NCBI RefSeq assembly: GCF_001439735.1 | Contig: NZ_JYLN01000015.1 | Coordinates: 1-64,000 of the forward strand | Source: Pseudomonas paralactis | Lineage (GTDB): Bacteria > Pseudomonadota > Gammaproteobacteria > Pseudomonadales > Pseudomonadaceae | Length of the DNA stretch: 64,000 bases | Reading direction: 5' to 3' | Part shown: in pieces, positions 52,801-60,963 of the stretch | Position numbering within the stretch: the first letter of the stretch is position 1 | How the letters are laid out: each line of letters opens with the position of its first letter | Program-made: the position numbers and the translations under genes | The notes under the pieces: generated by a model | What the model was told of the DNA's origin: nothing | The model's database searches: none | The model's input: only the letters and a program-made list of their open reading frames with translations

Positions 52801-55800
52801 TAACGACAGTGCCCTGGGCAGCGGCCTGTTGACCACCGCCAATGGCACTACGTTGGACAGCAACGCGGCGGTCAACCTGGCCAATAATGTGGACCTCAAC
52901 GGTGCGCTGACCATCGCTGGCAGCAATGCCTTGACCTTGGCCGGTAACGTGGCGGGCACCGGCAGCCTGATCAAAAATGGCATCGCCAACCTGACCCTCA
53001 GTGGCAACAACACCTATGCCGGGCCAACCGCACTCAACGCCGGCGGCTTGATCGTCGCCTCCAACACCGCACTGGGCAGTGGTGCCTTGAACGCGGCAGC
53101 CGGTACCAGTCTTGACAGCAACACGGCGGTGGCTTTGGCCAATACGGTGAACCTGGCGGGTAACCTGGGCATTCTGGGGACTGCCGATCTGAGCCTGAAC
53201 GGCGTGGTCAGCGGTGCGGGCGGCCTGACCAAAACCGGTGCGGGCAACTTGACCCTCAATGGCACCAATGCCTACCTCGGTGGCACCCAATTGAACGCGG
53301 GGTCCTTGACCCTGGGCAACGCGTCGGCCCTGGGCAGCGGTGCCCTGGCGGTCAATGGCGCGGCGACTCTGGACACCAGCGCCGCACTGGCCCTGGCCAA
53401 TAACCTCAGCCTTAATGCCGCGCTGACAGTCGGCGGCAGCAATGATCTGAGCCTTGATGGCGTAGTTGACGGCAGCGGTTCCGTGATCAAGGCCGGTGCC
53501 TCCAACCTGGTGCTCAACGGTGCCAACACCTTCAGCGGTGGCACAACTCTGAATGCCGGTACGTTGACCCTGGGCAATGCCACGGCCCTGGGCTCGGGCG
53601 CCTTGACCCTCGGCGGTGCGGCAACCCTGGCCAACAGCACGCCACTGGTGCTGGCCAATGCGGTCAATCTCAATGGCGACCTGACCGTCGCAGGCAGCAA
53701 TAACCTGACCCTGGCCGGTGTGCTGGCCGGCAACGCGGCGCTGATCAAGAATGGCGCGGCGGACCTGCTGCTGACGGGCAGCAATACCTTCAGCGGCCCA
53801 CTCACCGTGGCCGGCGGCAGTGTGACCACGCTGGGGAACGGCGCGCTGGGCACTACCTCGGGCGTGACCGTCGGCAGCGGCGCCAGTCTCAACCTGGGTG
53901 GCAATGCCAGCCTCAATTCCCTGGCCGGCAACGGCACGGTGCAGGTGGCGGGCGGTAGCACGCTGGCGGTGGGCGGCAGCAACCTGGACAACACCTTTGG
54001 CGGTTCGCTGGGCGGTACCGGCGGCCTGGATAAAAACGGCAGCGGTGTGCTCAACCTGAGCGGCACCAATGGCATCAGCGGCGCAGCCAATGTCAATGGC
54101 GGCACCTTGAATGTCACAGGTTCCCTGGCCAGCGCCACGGTGGCGGTCAACAACGGCGCGACCCTGACCGGCAGTGGCACCCTTGCCGGTGCCGTGACCG
54201 TTGCCGACGGGGGCCATGTCGGCCTGAACACCGGCAGCACGCTGTCGGTGGGCTCGCTGGTGCTGGGCGGCAATTCCAACCTGGATGTCGGCCTTGGCAC
54301 CCCGGTGCTGGGCGGCGGCACCGGGCTGCTGAATGTCGGCGGCGACCTGACCCTGGACGGCAACCTCAACGTCACCGATATCGGCGGCTTTGGCAGTGGC
54401 GTTTACAACCTCATCAACTACGGCGGGGCGCTGACCAATAACGGCCTGACCCTCGGCGTATTGCCGGGCAGCGTGGTGCCGGGCGATCTGCAAGTGCAGA
54501 CCGCCATCAGCAACAAGGTCAACCTGCTGGTAACTGCGCCTAACACCACTGTGCAGTTCTGGGATGGCAATAACCTGATCGGCAACGCTGCCATCGACGG
54601 TGGTAACGGTACCTGGAGCGCCGGTAATACCAACTGGACCAATGTCGACGGCACGCTCAACCAAGGCTGGACCAATAGCTTCGCAGTGTTCCAGGGCGCG
54701 GCCGGCAATGTGACGGTGGACGGCACGCAAAACATCACCGGCATGCAGTTCGTCACCGATGGCTATAACCTGGCCTCCGGCGCTGCGGGGGTGCTTAACC
54801 TGGTCAATGGCGGCACCGGCAACACCGCGGTGCGCGTCGACCCGAACGTTACCGCTACCCTCGGTGTCACGCTCAACGGTGCCGGTACCCTGGCCAAGCT
54901 CGACAGCGGCACCCTGGTGCTTAATGGCGCCAATGGCTACACCGGCGGCACCGCGCTCAATGGCGGCACCCTGGTGGTCGGCAACAACAGTGCCTTGGGC
55001 ACCGGCGTGCTGACAGCGGCGGGTGGCACCACCCTGGACAGCAATGCGGCGGTGACCCTGGCCAATGCGGCAGTAGTCAACGGCGCTTTGGCGGTTGGCG
55101 GCAGCAACGCGCTGACCCTCAATGGTGGCATCAGCGGCAGCGGTAGTCTGGTGAAAAGCGGCGCTGCAGCCCTGACCCTCAATGGCGTCAACAGTTACAG
55201 CGGCGGCACGGGCCTCAACGCCGGTCAGCTGGTGCTGGGCAACAACGCCGCACTGGGCAGCGGTGCCCTGACTGTCGGCGGCGCTGCGCAACTGGATGGA
55301 GGCACTGACCTGCAACTGGCCAATGCCATCAACCTGGGTGGCCCGTTGACTCTGGCCGGCAGCCACGACCTGGCCCTTAACGGCGTCGTCAGCGGCACCG
55401 GCAGCCTGGTGAAAAACGGCAGCGGCGCCTTGCTGCTGGCGGGTGCCAACACCTACAGCGGTGGTACCACGCTCAACGGCGGCACCACAACCGGCAATAC
55501 CACCAGCCTGCAAGGCGCCATCACCAACAATGCGGCATTGACCTTTGAGCAAGCCACCGACGGTACCTACACCGGCAACCTCACGGGTACTGGCGTATTG
55601 AATAAAACCGGGACCGGTGCGTTGCTGCTGACCGGTAACAACACCTTTACCGGCGCTACCAACGTCAACACCGGCAGCCTGTTGGTCAACGGCACCCTCA
55701 ACAGCGCTGCGGTGCAAGTAGCCAGCGGCGCAACCCTGGGCGGCAGCGGCACCCTGGGCGGTGCGGTGAGCATGGCGGACGGTTCGGTGCTCAAGGCGGG

Positions 55801-58285
55801 CGCGGCAACACCGCTGTCGGTCGGCTCGCTGGCGTTGTCATCGGGCACCACGCTGGACTTTGCCCTCGGCGCCCCGGGTGCTTCGAGCACGGCGGTGAAT
55901 GTGGCCGGCAACCTGACCCTGGACGGAACGCTTAACGTCAGTGATGCGGGCGGCTTTGGTCTGGGCGTGTATCAACTGTTCCGCTATGGCGGCAGCCTGA
56001 CCGATAACGGCCTGACCTTTGGCACCTTGCCCGTCGCTTTGGGCAACGTGAGCCTGCAAACCGCGCTGGCCAACCAGCTCAACCTGGTGGTGCAAACCGC
56101 TCCAGGGCAGATCCAGTTCTGGAACGGCGGCACCACCAACCCCGATGGCACCATCATCGGTGGCAGTGGTACCTGGGGCCCGGGCACCAACTGGACCGAC
56201 CCCACCGGCACCCAAGGGCAGGCGTCCACCAACCAGTTCGCCGTATTTGGCGGGCAGGGCGGTACCGTGACGGTTGTCGGTAACCAAGGCTTTACCGGTC
56301 TGCAAGTGCTGGACGCCGGCTACGTGCTGACGGCCGGCGAAGGCGGCAGCTTGAGCCCGACCAACGCGGCGGATGGCAGCCTGGCGGCGGTGCGAGTCAA
56401 TTCCGGCGTGACGGCCCAGATCGATGCACCGCTGGTGGGAACCGGCGGCATCAACAAACTGGATGCCGGTACCTTGCTGCTGACTGGCGCGAATACCTAC
56501 ACCGGCGGCACTACCGTCAGTGGCGGTACGCTTGCGGGCACCACCACCAGCCTGCGTGGCAGGATCCTCAACAACGCTCGGTTGTTGTTTGCCCAACGCA
56601 CCAATGGCCAATTCAGCGGCACCTTGAGCGGCACCGGTGCGCTGATCAAGCAAGGCGCAGGCGCGCTCCTGCTGACCGGCAACCAGCCGTTCAGCGGCAC
56701 CGTGGCGGTAGAAGAGGGCGTGTTGCAAGTGGGCAACGCGGCCAACCCAGGCGCCGTGCTCGGCGGCCAAGTCACCGTGGCCAACGGTGCGGGCCTGACC
56801 GGCAACGGCAGCGTCGGTTCGCTGGTCAACAACGGCTCGGTAACGCCTGATGGCGGCAAGTTGAGCGTGGCCGGCAACTTCACCAACGCCAGCACCGGCG
56901 CGCTGAACCTGGTAATCACTCCGTCCACCACCGGCTCCCTGGCCGTGGGCGGCACTGCTAACCTGGGCGGCACCTTGAATGTGATCAACCTGGCACCCTA
57001 TGCCGGCGCGACCACCTACACACTGCTGACCGCGGGCGCGGTAAACGGCACCTTTGCCACCACCAACCTGGAGAACCTGGCGTTCCTCACTACCGCGCTT
57101 AACTACAGCCCAACCCAGGTAGCCCTGGCGGTCAGCCGTAATAACGTCAGCTACGCCAGTGTGGCGGCTACCGCTAACCAGCGCGGCGTGGCGGCGGCAT
57201 TGGGCAGTGGTGCAGCCGTCGGTGGCGCAGCGGTGCAGAACGCGTTGCTCAATTCTGACGTGGCAGGGGCGCGCGCAGCCTTCGACAGCTTGTCTGGCGA
57301 GATTCATGCCAGCACCGCCAGCGCGATGCTCGAAGATTCGCGGTACGTACGTGACGCGGTCAACGAGCGCATGCGCCAACCCGGTTGCTACCGCGAGGAT
57401 GACCCACGCAATGCCCTGGCGCCAAGCGAAAACCGTCTGACCAGTGCCGGTTGCCACGGCGAGATGGTCGGTTGGATGCGCGTACTCGGCACCTGGGGCC
57501 ATATGGGCGGTGACAGCAACACCGCCAAGCTGGACCGCAATCTCAGCGGCTTCCTGCTCGGCACCGACAAGCAAGTGGACGACGCCTGGCGCGTCGGCGC
57601 GGCCGCCGGCTACACCCGCAGCGACCTGGATGCCAAGCGCCGTAATTCCAGTGCCGATGTGGACAGCTACCACTTGATGGCCTACACCGCCTACCAGCAG
57701 GAAGCCTTCGCCGCACGCATGGGCGTGGCGTACAGCTGGCATGACGTCGAAAGCAAACGCAACGTGTCTGTCGGCGGTGCGGGCCAACGCCTGAAAGCCG
57801 ACTACAAGGCACGCAGTGCACAGGTGTTCGGTGAAGTCGGCTATACCATCCAAACCGCCAGCGTCGCCCTCGAACCGTTCGCCGGCCTGGCTTACGTCAA
57901 CTACGACAGCGACACGATCAAGGAAAAAGGCGGTTCGGCAGCCCTGCGTGGCGACGCTGACCAGAGCATCACCTACTCGACCCTGGGCGTGCGCATCGGC
58001 CAGACCCTCACCTTGGGCAACGGCTCGAAAATCACCCCGCGGGGCAGCATCGGCTGGCGGCATGCCTTCGGCGATACCAAGCCTGACGCCGACCTGAGCT
58101 TCATCAATGGCGGTGGCTCGTTCAGCACCCAGGGCGTGCCGATTGCCAAGGACAGCGCGGTGGTGGAAGCGGGCCTGGATTACCAGATCAGCCAGAACGG
58201 CAAGCTGGGCCTGGGCTATTCGGGTCAACTCTCGCGCAACGACAAGGACCATGCGGTGACGGTGAGTTTCTCCCTCGGTTTTTGA
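46895..58285 (+). CDS. Giant autotransporter adhesin with beta-strand repeats (type Va secretion)
   Basis: A 3796-residue protein. Residues 1-38 are a signal peptide ending SPNVLA|A. The passenger, about 40-3450, is built from passenger-associated transport repeats of the form GAGGLIKNGAANLTLSGxNTFSGGTTLNAGTL, predicting a long beta-helix. Four blocks starting QFWDG/FWNG with Trp-rich GTWSAGTxNW occur near residues 1102, 1824, 2552 and 3072. The C-terminal barrel starts around 3510 (MVGWMRVLGTWGHMGGD) and ends in SFSLGF with the terminal Phe. Two Cys flank the linker before the barrel. It should reach the cell surface and act in adhesion or biofilm. A strong terminator follows. Long frames on the other strand are shadows of the repeats. 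Confidence 0.9.
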   Translation: MDRRLVTAAVPRISALSLAIRLGVAGLVMGLASPNVLAACTPASPAFGATVTCTGVPSLPLFLNTFSSAVDNLTVNVNAGAQLNATLGGKALTLTGNNTTLNNSGTIDPALLGFVSLLSGGVVIGNTAASALNITNTASGIMRGTGALLGVNLASLDGMALNATNGAGGITTIVNNGTIGSSSLLGVSLFTSDTPVVAVQGGGQVNMTNNGTLTGRVAFESSATGNTFINTGTISGGVSMGAGSINTFTAVTGSSVTNGGGAGLSLGGLLGVNLTFAPTGQVDGGALGSNTLILQNTTGVGGGATGTGTASSANYVNFNNLTINSGTWTLQGPLVSGSTTLNGGISQFDSNTTFGTGVLTTNGGTIEATGNGLTLSNLLTLGTGGLTVQGASTGLTLSGVLSGAGGLTKAGTGQLILSGANTYTGATNLAGGSVQLGNNLALSSGAVTVSAATTLQAPGTVSLGNALTLNGNLTTDVAGALTLGGAISGASGITHSGAGSLTLNGVNSGYTGTTSLGAGTLVLGNNTALGSGSLSVTGAANLNAGGASLLTNNVALGANLTLAGTNPLTLGGVMSGAGSLIKTGAGLLTLTGNNTRTGITALNAGGLVVGSATALGSGALNAAAGTTLDASTAVTLTNAVNLAGNLGIGGTADLTLSGGINGAGSLTKTGAANLILSGTNGFLGGTTLNAGTLTVGSNTALGLGPLTVGGAATLDSSTAVALNNGIVLNAGLTLGGTNALTLGNAISGAGPLIKDGLANLTLNGTNTFSGGATLNAGTLILGTAGALGSGALTVGGAVTLDNSAAFGIGNAIALNADLSLAGNNDLALNGVISGAGGLIKNGLADLALSGSNTFTGAVDILSGSVTLLSADALAGSSGANVAAGAALNLNVDSSLAGLSGTGDVAVGGGFNLSVGGLSTSSTFDGSLSGAGGLIKVGTGTLDLTGINGISGNTQINAGTLNLTGSLGSAVVDVNSGGTLTGTGSLLGAVNINNGGHLALNSGATLSAGSLSMSAGGNLDVALGAPSLTSLLNVGGNVDLAGNLNVSDAGGFGAGVYRLINYTGSLTGALNVNSVPLGYGLGDLLVQTSLSNQVNLVVSAPNIRFWDGSETVANGSVNGGSGTWTAGGTNWTSADGILNQTWGGGFAVFQGAAGTVSVEGVQALTGMQFVTDGYNLVNGTGGQLSTGSGNFAVRVDPLATATIGVDITGAGVLDKLDTGTLVLGGANSYTGGTLLNGGTLVVGSNTALGTGALTAAAGTTLDSNTAAALGNDITLNGNLNLAGSNALVLSGVIGGAGGLIKNGAASVTLGGSNTFLGPVALNAGGLVLAANTALGNGVLNAAGGTTLDASTALTVNNAINLAGNLGIGGTADLALTGAVNGAGSLTKDGAANLTLTGANAFLGGTTLNAGTLTLGNAAALGLGNLTVGGAATLDSNAALTVGNNAILNSALTVAGSNDLTMAGLLSGTGALVKDGAANLTLNGVNIYQGGTTLNAGTLTLGTAAALGTGALTVGGAATLANSTPLVLANAINLNASLTVGGLNNNLTLAGVLAGSGDLIKTGTADLSLTGNNTFNGLFDVQAGSLTTVGNGALGVGAGVNLAGGTSLNLGGTASLGALTGTGLATVGAGDTLSVGANNLDSTFGGVLAGLGNFAKDGTGALTLGGLSVLTGDTLVNGGSLLVNGSLASANVNVGSGATLGGTGTLLGNVVIADGGHLAVNSGATLTTGALLLNANSNLDAGLGAPSTGGTALVQVNGNLTLDGTLNVSDIGGFGTGIYRLIDYTGGLTNNGLQLGSLPVNIPAADLDLQTAIGNQVNLLVNGSTNVQFWDGSQITGNGAIEGGSGTWSAGTGNWTGVNGAFNTAWAPNSFAVFQGTAGTVTVDGAQAITGLQFVTDGYNLAGGTAGALTLFNGTGGNTAVRVDPGVTATLGVMLNGGGTLAKLDTGTLVLNGANSYTGGTALNGGTLVVGNDSALGSGLLTTANGTTLDSNAAVNLANNVDLNGALTIAGSNALTLAGNVAGTGSLIKNGIANLTLSGNNTYAGPTALNAGGLIVASNTALGSGALNAAAGTSLDSNTAVALANTVNLAGNLGILGTADLSLNGVVSGAGGLTKTGAGNLTLNGTNAYLGGTQLNAGSLTLGNASALGSGALAVNGAATLDTSAALALANNLSLNAALTVGGSNDLSLDGVVDGSGSVIKAGASNLVLNGANTFSGGTTLNAGTLTLGNATALGSGALTLGGAATLANSTPLVLANAVNLNGDLTVAGSNNLTLAGVLAGNAALIKNGAADLLLTGSNTFSGPLTVAGGSVTTLGNGALGTTSGVTVGSGASLNLGGNASLNSLAGNGTVQVAGGSTLAVGGSNLDNTFGGSLGGTGGLDKNGSGVLNLSGTNGISGAANVNGGTLNVTGSLASATVAVNNGATLTGSGTLAGAVTVADGGHVGLNTGSTLSVGSLVLGGNSNLDVGLGTPVLGGGTGLLNVGGDLTLDGNLNVTDIGGFGSGVYNLINYGGALTNNGLTLGVLPGSVVPGDLQVQTAISNKVNLLVTAPNTTVQFWDGNNLIGNAAIDGGNGTWSAGNTNWTNVDGTLNQGWTNSFAVFQGAAGNVTVDGTQNITGMQFVTDGYNLASGAAGVLNLVNGGTGNTAVRVDPNVTATLGVTLNGAGTLAKLDSGTLVLNGANGYTGGTALNGGTLVVGNNSALGTGVLTAAGGTTLDSNAAVTLANAAVVNGALAVGGSNALTLNGGISGSGSLVKSGAAALTLNGVNSYSGGTGLNAGQLVLGNNAALGSGALTVGGAAQLDGGTDLQLANAINLGGPLTLAGSHDLALNGVVSGTGSLVKNGSGALLLAGANTYSGGTTLNGGTTTGNTTSLQGAITNNAALTFEQATDGTYTGNLTGTGVLNKTGTGALLLTGNNTFTGATNVNTGSLLVNGTLNSAAVQVASGATLGGSGTLGGAVSMADGSVLKAGAATPLSVGSLALSSGTTLDFALGAPGASSTAVNVAGNLTLDGTLNVSDAGGFGLGVYQLFRYGGSLTDNGLTFGTLPVALGNVSLQTALANQLNLVVQTAPGQIQFWNGGTTNPDGTIIGGSGTWGPGTNWTDPTGTQGQASTNQFAVFGGQGGTVTVVGNQGFTGLQVLDAGYVLTAGEGGSLSPTNAADGSLAAVRVNSGVTAQIDAPLVGTGGINKLDAGTLLLTGANTYTGGTTVSGGTLAGTTTSLRGRILNNARLLFAQRTNGQFSGTLSGTGALIKQGAGALLLTGNQPFSGTVAVEEGVLQVGNAANPGAVLGGQVTVANGAGLTGNGSVGSLVNNGSVTPDGGKLSVAGNFTNASTGALNLVITPSTTGSLAVGGTANLGGTLNVINLAPYAGATTYTLLTAGAVNGTFATTNLENLAFLTTALNYSPTQVALAVSRNNVSYASVAATANQRGVAAALGSGAAVGGAAVQNALLNSDVAGARAAFDSLSGEIHASTASAMLEDSRYVRDAVNERMRQPGCYREDDPRNALAPSENRLTSAGCHGEMVGWMRVLGTWGHMGGDSNTAKLDRNLSGFLLGTDKQVDDAWRVGAAAGYTRSDLDAKRRNSSADVDSYHLMAYTAYQQEAFAARMGVAYSWHDVESKRNVSVGGAGQRLKADYKARSAQVFGEVGYTIQTASVALEPFAGLAYVNYDSDTIKEKGGSAALRGDADQSITYSTLGVRIGQTLTLGNGSKITPRGSIGWRHAFGDTKPDADLSFINGGGSFSTQGVPIAKDSAVVEAGLDYQISQNGKLGLGYSGQLSRNDKDHAVTVSFSLGF
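50190..56110 (+). repeat. Large tandem duplications inside the autotransporter gene
   Basis: The block beginning with FWDG and GTW.AG..NW, then FAVFQG, the FVTDGYNL segment, AVRVDP and GTLVL.GAN.YTGGT, is repeated with periods of about 2.17 kb, 2.18 kb and 1.56 kb (starts near 50200, 52367, 54550 and 56110). Within each unit shorter repeats of about 70-75 residues recur. Such DNA is prone to unequal recombination and to assembly collapse. Confidence 0.8.
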
Positions 58286-58303
58286 TCAAGGCCGAGTTTT
58301 TTG

Positions 58304-58329
58304 AACCGCCCGAAAGGGCGGTTTTTTTT
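58304..58329 (+). terminator. Rho-independent terminator of the autotransporter gene
   Basis: AACCGCCC, GAAA, GGGCGGTT followed by a run of eight T. A strong stem with a tetraloop, 19 bases after the stop codon. Confidence 0.92.
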
Positions 58330-58485
58330 GAAGTATTTCAGGGTTCCTGAATGCACAGAGTTTATGGCTCACCCGCCAGGCTGAAGAATGTACACACAAT
58401 TTCTTCCGGAGCGCGGCTGGCTGGCTAACCAACGTCGACCTAAAGTTATGCCCTTGAGTTTATATTCCTCGGGTGGCATATTTGC

Positions 58486-58851
58486 ATGGTCTGGGACATT
58501 GAATACACGGATGAATTCGGAGACTGGTGGGGTGGCTTGGATGCAAAGGAGCAGTCGTCGGTAGCTGCCAGTGTTGATTTGCTGGAGCTGTTCGGGCCGG
58601 GGCTGCGCTTTCCTCATAGCAGCGATATCAAGGGCGCTCGACACGGCAACCTGCGAGAGCTGCGGGTACAGCATGCAGGACGACCTTATAGAGTGTTGTA
58701 TGCCTTCGATTTTCGGCGCTGTGCAGTGTTGCTGATAGGTGGCGATAAAACCGCACAGCACCGTTGGTACCACGAGTACGTACCCTTGGCAGAGAAGCTG
58801 TACGACGTACATTTAGAAACATTGCGTAAAGAGGGCCGTGACCATGGCTAA
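58486..58851 (+). CDS. HigB-type toxin (phage Gp49-like, RelE/ParE superfamily)
   Basis: A 121-residue protein of the Gp49-like HigB family. Typical parts are YTDEFGDWWGGLDAKEQSSVAASVDLL (two adjacent pieces), KGARHGNLRELRVQHAGRPYRVLYAFD and LLIGGDKTAQHRWYHEYVPLAEKLYD. Members are mRNA-cleaving toxins. The toxin gene precedes the antitoxin gene, the order usual for HigBA. Its end overlaps the antitoxin start by 8 bases. Confidence 0.87.
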   Translation: MVWDIEYTDEFGDWWGGLDAKEQSSVAASVDLLELFGPGLRFPHSSDIKGARHGNLRELRVQHAGRPYRVLYAFDFRRCAVLLIGGDKTAQHRWYHEYVPLAEKLYDVHLETLRKEGRDHG

Positions 58852-59149
58852 GAAATTCGCGGAACTGAAAGCTCACATGACGCCCGAGTCGCGCGCCGAT
58901 GCCGAACGGATATTCGAGCAACATTTGAAAGAAATGCCACTGCATGAGCTGCGCAAGGCCCAGCAGTTGAGTCAGGCAAGCCTGGCGAAGGCATTGAATA
59001 TCAACCAGGCAGCGGTTTCGAAGATGGAGCGTCGTACTGATATGTACATCAGTACGTTGCGTGACTACATACGTGCGATGGGGGGCGAGTTGGAAATCAT
59101 CGCAACCTTTCCGGATGGACAGGTCAAGATTGACAACTTTGCCTGTTGA
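58844..59149 (+). CDS. HigA-type antitoxin (XRE-family helix-turn-helix)
   Basis: A 101-residue protein. The helix-turn-helix is LHELRKAQQLSQASLAKALN with INQAAVSKMERRTDMYISTLRDYI following. It neutralises the toxin encoded just before and represses the pair. MAKKFAEL at 58844 is preferred over a GTG six bases upstream. A weak inverted repeat around ATGCCC ... GGGTGGCAT (58449-58480) in front of the toxin may be its operator. Confidence 0.86.
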   Translation: MAKKFAELKAHMTPESRADAERIFEQHLKEMPLHELRKAQQLSQASLAKALNINQAAVSKMERRTDMYISTLRDYIRAMGGELEIIATFPDGQVKIDNFAC

Positions 59150-59192
59150 AGCCGCTGTGTTCTTCGCCAGAGTGGAACTGCTGCGCAGTCCA

Positions 59193-59216
59193 GCGGGAGC
59201 AAGCTCCCTCGTCACA
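59193..59216. repeat. Solo REP element
   Basis: GCGGGAGCAAGCTCCCTCGT has the GGGAGC-AA-GCTCCC core of the palindrome at 46567-46596 with decayed ends. It lies in the 219-base gap before the hydrolase-YaaW gene, in which I see no other gene. Confidence 0.65.
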
Positions 59217-59368
59217 CAGGCTGAGTGTTGGCTCTGGCTGAACTGTGGCGTGCTCGACTCGGGTTATTCCCGTTGTCCTGAACGTGGCTAACGCCCGTCA
59301 GGATTCACCTTCCTTGCGGGCACTGTTTGTTACTATCGCCATCCCTTGCCACCAGGAGTCACCGGCCC

Positions 59369-60922
59369 ATGCAACACCAGTGGGATGAAATGCACCGCAC
59401 CCGCAAGCCCACCTTCGTTCTATGTGGCGAGCCCCAGGGGGATGTGCTCAATCTCTATGTTCACGGTTATTCGGCCTTTTTCAACCGCCAGCAACTGGGC
59501 AATTTCAAGGCACAATTGGCGGGTATCGAAGGCTCGACCAACCTGATGCTGTTCTGGCCGGCGGGGCACTTTCTGGAAAACCTGTTTGCGCCGTTCAAGG
59601 ATGTGATCGCTTCGATGCTCGGCGGTGGTGGCCTGGGCGCAGCGACGGTGGGCGTGGGCAGGGCGATTGCCTACTTTCTTGACCATTACAAAAGTGTGGA
59701 GGCGCGGGTTGATGAAGTGGCCAGGACCTTGTTGCCGGAACTGGCCGGCTACCTGCACGACGAGTCGTTGCCTGTGCGGCGCATCAACCTGATTGGTCAT
59801 TCCCTGGGGGCGCGTATCCTGGTCAAGAGCCTGTTGGCCAGCCCCGATACCGCCCGCGAACTGCCATTGAACAACCTGTTGCTGATGGGCGGCGCGATCT
59901 GTACGTCAAGCCCCTGGGATGAAGTGTCGGCGCCGCTCAAGGGCCGGTTGATCAACTGCCACTCCAGCAAGGACTGGGCACTGGCCCTGAAGCCGGATAG
60001 CGAGCGCTGTATCGGCCGTTATGCGATTGACGTCACGCCAGCACTCAAGACCAAGGTCACCAACGTGCATCTGGCCAGCTTCGATCATGCCGCTTATTGG
60101 CCGCAATTGAAGACGGTGGTGCAGTACACCGACTTGCTGCAGGAGCGCCGGGGCCTGATCCGCGCCGACCTGCGCAGCAGCGAAGTGCGGTTTGCCGAAG
60201 AAGATGCCGAACTGTTCCCGGTGCTGGTGCAGGCACGGCCCCAAGAGCTGAAGTTTCTCGCCGAGTTGATGGCGCAAAAGCGCAGTGCCTCGATTGACGC
60301 CAGTGTGCGCGAACCGCTGAAGCTGGCTATTGAATTGCAGCGCATGGGCGGTGACAGCTTCATGAACCTGGCCCGTGGTCACGGCGTGGGCTATCGCCAG
60401 ATTGCCGAGGAGGTGGCGCAACGCCTGGGCATCAAGTTCGATGAACCGCTTGAAAGCGTGGCGCTGGCTGATATCGAAGCGCAGGTCGCAGAAAAGCTGA
60501 TCGAGCAGTACAAGGACAAACTCAGCCGCGCCGACCGTCAGGCGTTCGACGCCGAACTCAAGGCCGCTGCGCAAAAAGAGCAGGGGTTGTTCACCCGCTT
60601 CGACGTGGGCCGTTCGGCCACCACAGCTTTAAGCGGTACCGCACTGGCCGGGCTGACCGGATTTATCCTGCGCCGCGGTGCGGCCACGGCGATTCCGGTG
60701 GTGGGCCAGGCGCTGGCGGCGGCGATGCTGCTGGTCAGCGGTGTGCGAGCGTTTTCCGGCCCGGCGTATTCGATCACCACCTTGGCGGTATTGGTGGTCG
60801 GCGTGATTCGCCAGCGCATGGAGCGCGAGGCACTGAACCAGGAGTTGGACCTGGTGGTGCAAGTGGTGGAGGCCTTTGATTTGCCGCGGGACACGGTGAT
60901 GCGCACGGTCGCGTCCGGCTGA
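59369..60922 (+). CDS. Fusion of an alpha/beta hydrolase with a YaaW (UPF0174) domain
   Basis: A 517-residue two-part protein. Residues 1-265 are an alpha/beta hydrolase of the DUF726/TMCO4 kind: oxyanion motif VHGYS at 31-35, nucleophile Ser145 in GHSLGAR, then Asp202 in HSSKDWAL and His240 in SFDHAAYW as a plausible triad. Residues about 278-485 match E. coli YaaW: ELFPVLVQARPQELKFLAEL (DUF3944-like), MGGDSFMNLARGHGVGYRQI, a helical part and two hydrophobic stretches (about 423-458 and 466-482) in the same positions as in YaaW. The hydrophobic end suggests membrane association. No signal peptide. AGGAG lies 11 bases before the ATG. Function is unknown. Confidence 0.75.
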   Translation: MQHQWDEMHRTRKPTFVLCGEPQGDVLNLYVHGYSAFFNRQQLGNFKAQLAGIEGSTNLMLFWPAGHFLENLFAPFKDVIASMLGGGGLGAATVGVGRAIAYFLDHYKSVEARVDEVARTLLPELAGYLHDESLPVRRINLIGHSLGARILVKSLLASPDTARELPLNNLLLMGGAICTSSPWDEVSAPLKGRLINCHSSKDWALALKPDSERCIGRYAIDVTPALKTKVTNVHLASFDHAAYWPQLKTVVQYTDLLQERRGLIRADLRSSEVRFAEEDAELFPVLVQARPQELKFLAELMAQKRSASIDASVREPLKLAIELQRMGGDSFMNLARGHGVGYRQIAEEVAQRLGIKFDEPLESVALADIEAQVAEKLIEQYKDKLSRADRQAFDAELKAAAQKEQGLFTRFDVGRSATTALSGTALAGLTGFILRRGAATAIPVVGQALAAAMLLVSGVRAFSGPAYSITTLAVLVVGVIRQRMEREALNQELDLVVQVVEAFDLPRDTVMRTVASG

Positions 60923-60963
60923 TAAGCTGCTGCCCAAGCCTTGTGTATTGTTTGGAATGACGC

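Noticed and set aside
46804..58252. Long minus-strand open frames under the autotransporter (up to 1257 residues)
   Set aside because: They mirror the high-GC repeated codons of the plus-strand gene, have no domain or ribosome binding site and repeat with the same period.
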